In this document: piece by piece, positions 1-5,895 of the stretch
How the letters are laid out: every line of letters starts with the position of its first letter
How positions within the stretch are numbered: the stretch's first letter is position 1
Assembly: GCA_002746235.1 (NCBI GenBank)
Contig: NVWJ01000004.1
Coordinates: 142,156 to 148,741 of the forward strand
Reading direction: 5' to 3'
Source: Planctomycetota bacterium
Lineage (GTDB): Bacteria; Planctomycetota; UBA1135
Length of the DNA: 6,586 nt
Made by a program: the position numbers and the translations under genes
Notes under the pieces: generated by a model
Told to the model about the DNA's origin: nothing
The model's database searches: none
What the model saw: only the letters and a program-made list of their open reading frames with translations

Positions 1-425
1 TCCATGAGCGCCTTGGTCATGCCCATGGCGTTGACTGGATAAACCGCTTTGTCCGTAGACAAACAAACTACGCTTTCTGCGCCGGCAGCAACTGCAGCAT
101 CGATTACGTTTCGGCTGCCCTCAACATTGGTACGCACCGCTTCCATCGGGAAGAACTCGCAGGAAGGAACTTGCTTCAAAGCCGCCGCGTGAAACACCAT
201 GTTCACGCCCTTCATGACTCGTTGTACCGATCCGGCATCGCGGACATCGCCAAGGTGAAACTTTAGGCGTGAATCTTCATAGGTCGTACGCATGGCATCT
301 TGCTTCGCTTCATCGCGACTAAAAATGCGAATCTCGTCGACCGAGCCTTGCAGCAAATGGTCCACCATGGCGGTTCCAAAAGATCCGGTGCCTCCGGTGA
401 TGAGGATGGTTTTATTCTGCAACAT
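1..425 (-). CDS. capE: UDP-GlcNAc 4,6-dehydratase/5-epimerase, CapE/FnlA/WbjB type (N-terminal part)
   Basis: Partial gene: 141 codons from an ATG at 425 running off the left edge of the window. It is an extended short-chain dehydrogenase (polysaccharide biosynthesis protein family). Seen: the Rossmann motif GGTGSFG at residues 11-17, IFSRDE at 34-39, LGDVRD at 58-63, HAAALKQVPSCE at 79-90 and STDKAVYPVNAMGMTK at 123-138. The usual SDR YxxxK is MxxxK here (M134, K138). The family link is that this Met form, with the VPSCE and NAMG motifs, marks the CapE/FnlA/WbjB branch. Those enzymes turn UDP-GlcNAc into a 4-keto-6-deoxy sugar and invert C5 (L-arabino product), the first step to UDP-L-FucNAc-type sugars. 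PseB/FlaA1-type dehydratases keep the Tyr. The enzyme is cytoplasmic. It is divergent from the flippase gene and no ribosome binding site is visible before the ATG. CapF/CapG partners would have to lie outside the window. Confidence 0.9.
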   Translation of the reverse strand, partial: MLQNKTILITGGTGSFGTAMVDHLLQGSVDEIRIFSRDEAKQDAMRTTYEDSRLKFHLGDVRDAGSVQRVMKGVNMVFHAAALKQVPSCEFFPMEAVRTNVEGSRNVIDAAVAAGAESVVCLSTDKAVYPVNAMGMTKALM

Positions 426-518
426 GGTTTGCGGTCGACGCCCCGACTGGCCGCATATAGGTTAGCGGAGCCGATGCCAACGCACCGGCCGACTTACCCA
501 TCCAGAAGTCCTAAAATC
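426..518. other. divergent intergenic region between capE-like and flippase genes
   Basis: This 93-bp gap separates two divergently transcribed genes and should hold the promoters of both. Apart from the weak minus-strand promoter listed separately, I see CCGC at 451-454 facing GCGG at 465-468 around an AT-rich centre, which is a poor hairpin. A TAAAAT at 512-517 sits directly against the flippase ATG and is too close to serve as its -10 element. No small ORF or RNA gene is supported. Confidence 0.5.
454..480 (-). promoter_or_regulatory. possible promoter for the capE-like gene
   Basis: Reading the minus strand, TTGGCA (475-480, five of six matches to TTGACA) is followed after 15 nt by TATATG (454-459, four of six to TATAAT). 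That would place transcription start about 22 nt before the ATG at 425. The spacer is short, so this is a weak call made from sequence pattern alone. Confidence 0.25.
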
Positions 519-1850
519 ATGCGCGTGAAGCTCCCACCTCTGCGCAAGCTCGCCGTCCCAGCCCTTCTAGGCTTCGGGATTGTGGTCACCTTGGGGCGCG
601 AGGTCGTTTTTGCGCTTGGCCTTGGCGGCAGCTCCGATTTAGAAGTCTTCCGCCTGGCCTTTGGCGCCCCAAACATGATGGGCCAATCCATGGCACCCAC
701 TTTTGTCGGCGTCATGCTGCCACTTCTTGCACACGCCGCTGCACAAGGGCGCGACCAGGAAGCGCGCATGCGGCAAAGGATTTTGCGCTTCAACTTTTTT
801 GGCGTAGCCGCGCTTTGCTTGCTCGGCATGGTGACCGCCTACCCACTCAGTCGCGTGCTCGCTCCCGGATATCAAGGAGAAATGCTCGACCAAGTGGCCA
901 CTCAGTTGCGCATCCTGTGGCTTTTCTTTGGCATCACTGGTCTTTCTTTTTCCGCACGCACATTCCTCAATCAGCGCGAGGTTTTCTGGCCTGGCGCATC
1001 TACCAGCCTTGCGGTTTCCCTTTGCTTCGTTGTTGCTGGTTTCGGGATCGCCTCCGGAGCGTTGCCTAAAGAAGCCACCCCTCTTTCTTGGGCGGCAGTT
1101 GCGGGCGGAGCCGTGGTTCTATTACTGCAAATGCAAGCCAAGCCATACCGCAGGCTCGATTTTGCAAAACCACCGGCGCGCTCCCCACACGACGTCCCCA
1201 TCTTGCTGCCTATGCTTGGTGCCTTGTTTGCAACAATTTGCGCTTCGGCGCCGCGCTTTTTAGACCGAGCCTATGCCAGCTCCATGCCTTCCGGCTCCGT
1301 GGCCGCTTTGGAATACAGTTACAACGTGTTGGCCGCTCCAGGGATCTTGCTCGGCACGACTTTCGTCATGGTGATGTTCCCATCCTTCGCCCGTGGCGTT
1401 GCTGCCGGCGCTCCACGAGCAGCTGCGCGGAAAGTTTTGCCGCTCTTTCTCTGGACGACGTCCGGTGCATTAGCCATCAGCTTATTGGTGCATGGTTTCG
1501 CTGATTCTCTGGTCACCCTTTTCTACCAACGTGGCGCATTCGCCGAGGCCGATGCCGCTGCCACCGCCGATGTCCTTCGCTGGCAATGCTTAGGCATGAT
1601 GCCCATGGTCGCCGGAATGATCCTTGCGCAAGGCTTCCTCGGCTTACGCCTGATTCGGTTCTTGCTGCTTTTAAGCTTCCTTCGCATTGGGTTGCGTTGG
1701 ATCGCATTAGAAGTTTTTGTGCCACGCTTCGGGCTCGAAGGCTTAGGTTTGGCTTACACTTTCACCGAGGCCATCGCTCTTGTCATCGCGGCTCTCCTGT
1801 TCGCCCGACGCCTTCCGCGCGACTCCTCTACTGCAAGCCTCTCTTCCTAA
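519..1850 (+). CDS. MurJ/MviN-family lipid-linked oligosaccharide flippase, short divergent form
   Basis: A 443-residue, very hydrophobic protein with about 12 predicted membrane segments. It matches the MVF (MurJ) family: LGREVVFALGLG at 25-36, FGAPNMM at 48-54, ASSMPSGSVAALEYSYN at 253-269, GTTFVMVMFPSFA at 279-291 and LFYQRGAF at 334-341. E. coli MurJ is about 511 residues with 14 segments. Here the protein ends after FTEAIALVIAALLF (415-428), so the last two segments are missing. By my alignment, R24 and probably D39 of E. coli MurJ are kept, but R18, K46, R52, R270 and E273 are replaced. I infer that it flips the lipid-linked unit of this polysaccharide rather than lipid II, taking the place of Wzx. 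The ATG at 519 was chosen because the hydrophobic domain starts just after it. The frame stays open back to 300, but that part lies opposite the capE-like gene. An ATG at 474 is the other option. The stop lies 3 nt before the next gene, so the two are probably co-transcribed. Confidence 0.82.
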   Translation: MRVKLPPLRKLAVPALLGFGIVVTLGREVVFALGLGGSSDLEVFRLAFGAPNMMGQSMAPTFVGVMLPLLAHAAAQGRDQEARMRQRILRFNFFGVAALCLLGMVTAYPLSRVLAPGYQGEMLDQVATQLRILWLFFGITGLSFSARTFLNQREVFWPGASTSLAVSLCFVVAGFGIASGALPKEATPLSWAAVAGGAVVLLLQMQAKPYRRLDFAKPPARSPHDVPILLPMLGALFATICASAPRFLDRAYASSMPSGSVAALEYSYNVLAAPGILLGTTFVMVMFPSFARGVAAGAPRAAARKVLPLFLWTTSGALAISLLVHGFADSLVTLFYQRGAFAEADAAATADVLRWQCLGMMPMVAGMILAQGFLGLRLIRFLLLLSFLRIGLRWIALEVFVPRFGLEGLGLAYTFTEAIALVIAALLFARRLPRDSSTASLSS

Positions 1851-1853
1851 ACC

Positions 1854-2747
1854 ATGAGTTCCTCCGCAACCACCAACTACCGGCCTGTCGTAATCCTCGG
1901 CGCCGGACGGTCAGGAACCAACATGTTGCGCGATGTCTTGTGTCGCCTGCCAAACTACGGGACCTGGCCTTGCGATGAAATCAACTACATTTGGCGTCAC
2001 GGGAATAAGCAACTTGCAGTCGATGAATTTTCCGCCGACCTTGCTCGACCAGAGGTGAAGCGATTCATTCAACGCGCCTTTCAGGCATGCGCCAAGCGTG
2101 AGGCATGCACTCATGTCGTGGAAAAAACCTGCGCCAATACCCTGCGTCCCGAGTTTGTTGTGGCCGCCTTGCCAGAGCATGCGGTTTTCCTCCACATTGT
2201 GCGCAATGGAGAAGACGTTATGGCAAGCGCAAGCCGTCGATGGAAAGCGGAGCTAGACCTCCCATACTTATGGAAGAAGGCCCGCTTTGTGCCCTTGCTC
2301 GATTTGCCTTATTACGCTTTGCGTTACCTCGGCACACGCCTAAGTCGCTTGTTTGACCGTGAAGGGAAGGTTTCCTTTTGGGGGCCACGCTATTTCGGCA
2401 TGCAAGAGGATCTGCAAACCAAAAGCCTTGCCGAAGTTTGCGCATTACAGTGGAAGCGCTGCGTTGAGCGATCTCTGGAGGGGTTAAATACACTTCCCGG
2501 TCATCGAGTTTTGCATTTGCGCTATGAAAACTTTGTGGGAAACCCGGTGCAGGAGCTCCAGCGCATCGGCCTCTTTCTCGGCGAGGAATGGTCCAAGTGT
2601 GCCATCGAAAAGGCCGTCGCCAATGTTTCACAAGGCAGTGTTGGCAAAGGCCAGCGGAACCCTGACTCGCAGCACCAATCGGCAGTCGAAGACTATGTCC
2701 GGCCCCTTATGGGGTCCATTGATGCCGATCCGCGCTTTTCGGAATAA
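1854..2747 (+). CDS. PAPS-dependent sulfotransferase
   Basis: A 297-residue cytoplasmic-type protein with no signal peptide. It has both PAPS-binding motifs of the sulfotransferase fold. The 5'-phosphosulfate loop is ILGAGRSGTNML at 14-25. The 3'-phosphate site is HIVRNGEDVMASASRRW at 114-130, with R117 and S125 in the usual places. Also typical are VEKTCANTLR at 89-98 (the common EKTP-N motif) and LRYENFVGNP at 232-241. The loop has Arg-Ser where many eukaryotic enzymes have Lys-Ser/Gly; this is common in bacterial members. The likely role is transfer of sulfate from PAPS to a sugar hydroxyl or amine of the polysaccharide precursor; the acceptor cannot be told from sequence. The ATG is 3 nt after the flippase stop, suggesting translational coupling. 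The last 55 nt overlap the 3' end of the opposite-strand polymerase gene. Confidence 0.85.
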   Translation: MSSSATTNYRPVVILGAGRSGTNMLRDVLCRLPNYGTWPCDEINYIWRHGNKQLAVDEFSADLARPEVKRFIQRAFQACAKREACTHVVEKTCANTLRPEFVVAALPEHAVFLHIVRNGEDVMASASRRWKAELDLPYLWKKARFVPLLDLPYYALRYLGTRLSRLFDREGKVSFWGPRYFGMQEDLQTKSLAEVCALQWKRCVERSLEGLNTLPGHRVLHLRYENFVGNPVQELQRIGLFLGEEWSKCAIEKAVANVSQGSVGKGQRNPDSQHQSAVEDYVRPLMGSIDADPRFSE

Positions 2748-4027
2748 GCCCAACAAAGCAATAAGCCGATTAGCAAAAAACCCACCATGGCAGAAATGGG
2801 TTCGCGCAAGGGTGTGCGCAAATTACAGCTGATCAGTAATAGACCTATTGCGGGTGCGGCCGCCGCACGTGCCGCAAGATGAAGCCGGTTGGGCACCTTG
2901 CCCAAACGCTTTGACGGAATGAAGGACTGCAGGAGCAGCTTTAATGCGGCCTGGCCCGCAGGGAGAATCATCCCAAGGAATGCCAATAATCCGATTGGCC
3001 CACTGCGCGCAAGGATATCAAGGTAAGTATTATGCGCGCTCTTAGCGACCACTCCAGATTCAGGGTCTGCTATGGAGGGAGGGAGTAAGCGTAATCCTGT
3101 CCACGGGTGTCGCTCAGCTAGTCCCCAATAACTTTCCATGACTTCAGCCCGCGCTCCGAACATGCCGCTCAATGTGGTTGCGCCGTAGCTTGAGAAAGTG
3201 CCGTGGAGCTTGTGGAAAAGCAATAGGTTGCCATCGGCCAAAAGAAGGAACCCAAAGGACAGGACGGCAGACCCCAAAACTAAACCGAGTAAACCTCGCG
3301 CGCCATACGCCCACCAAGCCGGAAATGGGGCTGCCAGCAAGAAAATCAATGCCGGGTCGCGGGCACCGGTCATCAACGGAACTATTGCCGCTCCAAAAAG
3401 GAAGGCCCACACCTTCCATGGCTTTTCATCGCCCTGGTTCCCTGCCACTAAGCCCGCGCAAAACAAACCTGCCAAGGTCAAGCTAACCGGCACATAGTTG
3501 TATAGCTGGTACATTCCAGGCAAGAAAGCGTTTTGCGTAATACGGTCGGCGAAACTACCCACGGTAACGATCTCGATGAAGAACAAGATGCCGAGGTAAA
3601 GCAATGCGATTCCGGTGCCCGCCCGGATTCCAATCAATAGATGGTTCAAGCGTTGCGAACTTTGGACGACTAAACCTAAGTAAACCATCAGTAACACTGG
3701 AGCGACCCATTGTGCGGCATAAAGCAGTGCCACGCTGTCGAGCTGGGCGCCAAGAATGCCAAGAAACAAAACCCATAAACAAAAGGTGGTCATGGCCCAA
3801 TAAGGAAGGCGACCAAGGGGCAGGGGTTGCGCCATCTTTGGCACATCTGGAAGCAGCAAGAATAGAGCGGCCAAAAACCCAATCGGGACGCCTAGGCCTA
3901 TCGGCAGCTCCTCCGGTTCCGAGTAAAGCCCAAAAGCTCCGCGCATTTGCAAGAATAAAGGGAGAGGAACCAAAAGTCCAAACCACTTGTCGCGCATGCC
4001 GCGCATGAACCAATGCCCTCCAATCAT
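2693..4027 (-). CDS. O-antigen ligase / Wzy-type polymerase membrane protein
   Basis: A 444-residue integral membrane protein with roughly 11-12 hydrophobic segments. The diagnostic part is the large loop before the C-terminal segments: GARAEVMESYWGLAERHPWTGL (from 291), then SAHNTYLDILARSGPIGL (330-347), with the His-Asn-x-Tyr motif of the Wzy_C/O-antigen ligase family. An Arg in MTGARDPALIFLLA (R223) corresponds to the conserved membrane-edge Arg. Such proteins work at the periplasmic face on undecaprenyl-PP-linked glycans, either polymerising repeat units (Wzy) or ligating glycan to an acceptor (WaaL or protein ligase); sequence does not decide which. The frame opens at a TTG at 4045. The ATG at 4027 is preferred. 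An ATG at 4006 has GGAGG 10 nt upstream and may be the true start (437 residues). The gene is transcribed against its neighbours and overlaps the sulfotransferase gene at its 3' end. Confidence 0.85.
   Translation of the reverse strand: MIGGHWFMRGMRDKWFGLLVPLPLFLQMRGAFGLYSEPEELPIGLGVPIGFLAALFLLLPDVPKMAQPLPLGRLPYWAMTTFCLWVLFLGILGAQLDSVALLYAAQWVAPVLLMVYLGLVVQSSQRLNHLLIGIRAGTGIALLYLGILFFIEIVTVGSFADRITQNAFLPGMYQLYNYVPVSLTLAGLFCAGLVAGNQGDEKPWKVWAFLFGAAIVPLMTGARDPALIFLLAAPFPAWWAYGARGLLGLVLGSAVLSFGFLLLADGNLLLFHKLHGTFSSYGATTLSGMFGARAEVMESYWGLAERHPWTGLRLLPPSIADPESGVVAKSAHNTYLDILARSGPIGLLAFLGMILPAGQAALKLLLQSFIPSKRLGKVPNRLHLAARAAAAPAIGLLLISCNLRTPLREPISAMVGFLLIGLLLCWAYSEKRGSASMDPIRGRT
2701..2716. other. 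short GC hairpin in the convergent gene overlap
   Basis: GGCCCC and GGGGTC face each other across a TTAT loop, giving a 6-bp stem with one G-U pair in the plus-strand RNA. It lies in the overlap of the two convergent genes, shortly before both stop codons. No T-run follows on either strand, so it is not a convincing intrinsic terminator, though it could slow polymerase from either side. Confidence 0.3.
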
Positions 4028-4035
4028 GCGCTGGG

Positions 4036-4065
4036 ATTGTAACAATCGCGACTTCCGCCGGTCCA
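4036..4065 (-). promoter_or_regulatory. possible promoter for the polymerase/ligase gene
   Basis: On the minus strand TACAAT (4036-4041, five of six to TATAAT) follows TGGACC (4060-4065, four of six to TTGACA) after 18 nt. Transcription would start near 4029-4030. That gives an almost leaderless message for the ATG at 4027, or a leader of about 23 nt containing GGAGG for the ATG at 4006. The -10 element lies inside the first ATTGTAACAAT palindrome, so a protein bound there would block it. Confidence 0.4.
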
Positions 4066-4080
4066 GAGGTATGTAACAAT
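4036..4080. repeat. two operator-like palindromes in the divergent control region
   Basis: ATTGTAACAAT at 4036-4046 is a perfect 11-bp palindrome (5-bp arms, one central base). TATGTAACAAT at 4070-4080 repeats nine of its eleven bases. The shared TGTAACAAT is an exact direct repeat, and the two centres are 34 bp apart, slightly over three helical turns. They sit between the divergent polymerase and phosphoglycosyl transferase genes. The first overlaps the putative -10 of the minus-strand gene. The second lies just before the plus-strand gene. The arrangement is typical of a repressor or activator acting on both promoters, but the protein is unknown. Confidence 0.4.
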
Positions 4081-4086
4081 GGCCAA

Positions 4087-4722
4087 GTGACTCCCATTCA
4101 AATGCGCTGCAAGAGATGCCTCGACATCGTCATTGCGTCCATTGGCTTGCTGCTCTTGGGATGGTTGATTTTGCTGGCGGCCGCTTTGGCCTGGATGAGC
4201 TCGGGCGGCAGTGGGTTTTTCCGTCAAGAGCGAGTTGGGCGCAATGGGAAATTGTTTCGCATTGTCAAACTTCGCACCATGCGCATGGTGAATGGAGAGC
4301 AAACTACGGCTACCGCCCTTGGTGATCCGCGCATTACTCGAGTTGGCGCCCTGCTGCGCGCAACCAAGCTGGATGAACTGCCTCAATTTTGGAATGTGTT
4401 TTGGGGTGAGATGAGCGTGGTTGGCCCACGGCCAGACGTGCCTGGGTTCGCTGACCGCCTCCAGGGCAAAGACCGAAACATTCTTCAGCTGCGGCCAGGC
4501 ATTACCGGCTTGGCTTCTTTAGTTTTTCGTCACGAAGAGGAATTATTGGCCGCTGTGGACGACCCGGACCAGTTTAATTCGGAAATTATTTATCCCGCTA
4601 AAGTAAGTTTGAACCTACGATATTTGGAAGACTACACATTGCGACGCGATTTCGTGTACATTCTTGCCACTTTCGTGCCCAGCCTTCGCGCCCGGGTAGC
4701 GCCCGCCTTCTCTGCCTCATAG
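4087..4722 (+). CDS. small phosphoglycosyl transferase (PglC/WcaJ-catalytic-domain type)
   Basis: A 211-residue monotopic phosphoglycosyl transferase (bacterial sugar transferase family), catalytic domain only, as in PglC. It should move sugar-1-phosphate from a UDP-sugar to undecaprenyl phosphate on the cytoplasmic face, starting the glycan. Seen: KRCLD at 9-13, a membrane-entering hydrophobic helix at about 14-37, FFRQERVGRNGKLFRIVKLRTM (44-65), DPRITRVGALLRATKLDELPQ (80-100) with the catalytic Asp-Glu pair at 96-97, MSVVGPRPDVPGF at 109-121 and LRPGITGLAS at 135-144. The helix-breaking Ser-Pro of PglC is Gly-Trp here (25-26). The start used is GTG at 4087; an ATG at 4102 would give MRCKRCLD and fits the family equally well. 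It heads a plus-strand group with the aminotransferase 4 nt downstream. Pairing with a PglE-like aminotransferase suggests a bacillosamine-like first sugar. Confidence 0.9.
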   Translation: MTPIQMRCKRCLDIVIASIGLLLLGWLILLAAALAWMSSGGSGFFRQERVGRNGKLFRIVKLRTMRMVNGEQTTATALGDPRITRVGALLRATKLDELPQFWNVFWGEMSVVGPRPDVPGFADRLQGKDRNILQLRPGITGLASLVFRHEEELLAAVDDPDQFNSEIIYPAKVSLNLRYLEDYTLRRDFVYILATFVPSLRARVAPAFSAS

Positions 4723-4726
4723 CTTT

Positions 4727-5866
4727 TTGGACCGCATTTACCTCTCTCCGCCGCACATGGGTGCAGCCGAGCGCGAGCTTTTGCTTGATGCTTTCGACTC
4801 CAATTGGATTGCTCCGCTGGGTGAGCACGTCGATGCCTTCGAAGCGGAATGTTCGGCCTATTTAGGCGCAAAAGATGCCGCTGCCTTATCCAGCGGAACT
4901 GCAGCCATCCATCTGGCTTTCATCCTTCTTGGGATTGGCCATGGCGATCGTGTTTACGCCCCCTCCTTTACCTTCACCGCAAGTGTGAATCCGATTCTCT
5001 ATGTTGGCGCCACGCCGGTGCTGATCGATTCGGAGGCAGAAACTTGGGGCATGGATCCTGAGCTTCTTGCCGAAGAGCTGGAAAAAGACGCTCGCGAAGG
5101 CACGCTCCCAAAAGCCGTCATGGTCGTTCATATTTACGGCCAAGCTTCTAAGCTAGAGGAGATTGCTTTGCTTTGCGCGAAGTACGGCGTGGTTTTAATT
5201 GAAGATGCGGCGGAAGCTCTTGGCACATTCCATTCTGGCAAGCATGTCGGCACCACGGGTCGCATTGGTTTGTTTTCCTTTAACGGGAATAAGATTATCA
5301 CTACTTCAGGTGGCGGCTTACTGGTTTCTGACGACGCCGACCTCGTCGCCAAAGCTCGCCACATTGGGAGCCAAGCACGCATATCTGGAGCCGGTTATGA
5401 GCACGATGCCCTCGGCTACAACTATCGATTATCAAACCTGCTTGCTGCCGTCGGACGCGGACAAATGCAACACATTGAAGACCGAGTAGCCGCGCGCCGG
5501 GCAAATTTTGAGGATTACCGTAATCGTTTAAACCAAGTCGAGGGCCTATCTTTCCTGGAAGAACCGGAGGGCGATCGTGGAACTCGTTGGCTAAGCGTGG
5601 TCAACATTGATCCGAAAGTTTTTGGAGCAACCCCGGAGCAAATCCGACTCAAGCTCGAAGAAGGTGACATCGAAAGTCGTCCACTCTGGATGCCTATGCA
5701 CATGCAGCCGCTCTTCCGCAACGCACGCATGGTTGGAGGCGAGGTTTGTGAAGCTCTTTACCGCAAAGGCCTTTGTTTGCCAAGCGGCTCTTCACTAAAG
5801 ACTGAAGATAGAGAGCGCGTAATGGAAGCGGTGGAAGCTTGCGCCGCGCCAGGTATTCGTTCCTAG
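4727..5866 (+). CDS. DegT/DnrJ/EryC1-family sugar aminotransferase (PglE-like)
   Basis: A 379-residue PLP enzyme of usual family length. It should aminate the 4-keto group of a UDP-4-keto-6-deoxy-HexNAc, using glutamate as donor. Seen: IYLSPPHMG at 4-12 and SNWIAPLG at 25-32, both typical of PglE-like members; SSGTAA at 55-60 (phosphate binding); IEDAAEALG at 158-166 with D160 for the PLP ring nitrogen; FSFNGNKIITTSGGG at 183-197 with K189 as the Schiff-base lysine; GYNYRLSN at 230-237; and RPLWMPMHMQPLF at 318-330. The start is a TTG at 4727, chosen because the conserved IYLSPPHMG lies upstream of the next Met (residue 11, position 4757). It lies 4 nt after the phosphoglycosyl transferase stop and is clearly in the same transcription unit. 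Its matching dehydratase would be PglF-like; only a CapE-type one is visible here. Confidence 0.92.
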   Translation: MDRIYLSPPHMGAAERELLLDAFDSNWIAPLGEHVDAFEAECSAYLGAKDAAALSSGTAAIHLAFILLGIGHGDRVYAPSFTFTASVNPILYVGATPVLIDSEAETWGMDPELLAEELEKDAREGTLPKAVMVVHIYGQASKLEEIALLCAKYGVVLIEDAAEALGTFHSGKHVGTTGRIGLFSFNGNKIITTSGGGLLVSDDADLVAKARHIGSQARISGAGYEHDALGYNYRLSNLLAAVGRGQMQHIEDRVAARRANFEDYRNRLNQVEGLSFLEEPEGDRGTRWLSVVNIDPKVFGATPEQIRLKLEEGDIESRPLWMPMHMQPLFRNARMVGGEVCEALYRKGLCLPSGSSLKTEDRERVMEAVEACAAPGIRS

Positions 5867-5895
5867 GCACGCTTCGCCACTCTGCCTCCCCTCCA

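Noticed and set aside
451..468. CCGC...GCGG inverted repeat in the capE/flippase gap
   Set aside because: Only four paired bases around a 10-nt loop, which is expected by chance at this base composition.
512..517. TAAAAT as a -10 promoter element for the flippase gene
   Set aside because: It ends one base before the ATG at 519, so transcription would start inside the coding region.
300..518. Upstream extension of the flippase reading frame by 73 codons
   Set aside because: The predicted residues are not membrane-like, have no family resemblance, and most lie antisense to the clearly conserved capE-like gene. The MurJ-like part begins just after the ATG at 519.
2701..2716. Hairpin as a bidirectional intrinsic terminator
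   Set aside because: The stem is only 6 bp and no T-run follows on either strand, so I list it as a hairpin only.
3172..4008. Open plus-strand frames opposite the polymerase/ligase gene
   Set aside because: Their translations are rich in Arg, Pro and Lys with no recognisable domains, and the opposite strand encodes a clear membrane protein. They are antisense shadows.
5867..5895. Terminator or promoter between the aminotransferase and second sulfotransferase genes
   Set aside because: The 29-nt gap has no hairpin, T-run or -35/-10 pair; the two genes are more likely in one operon.
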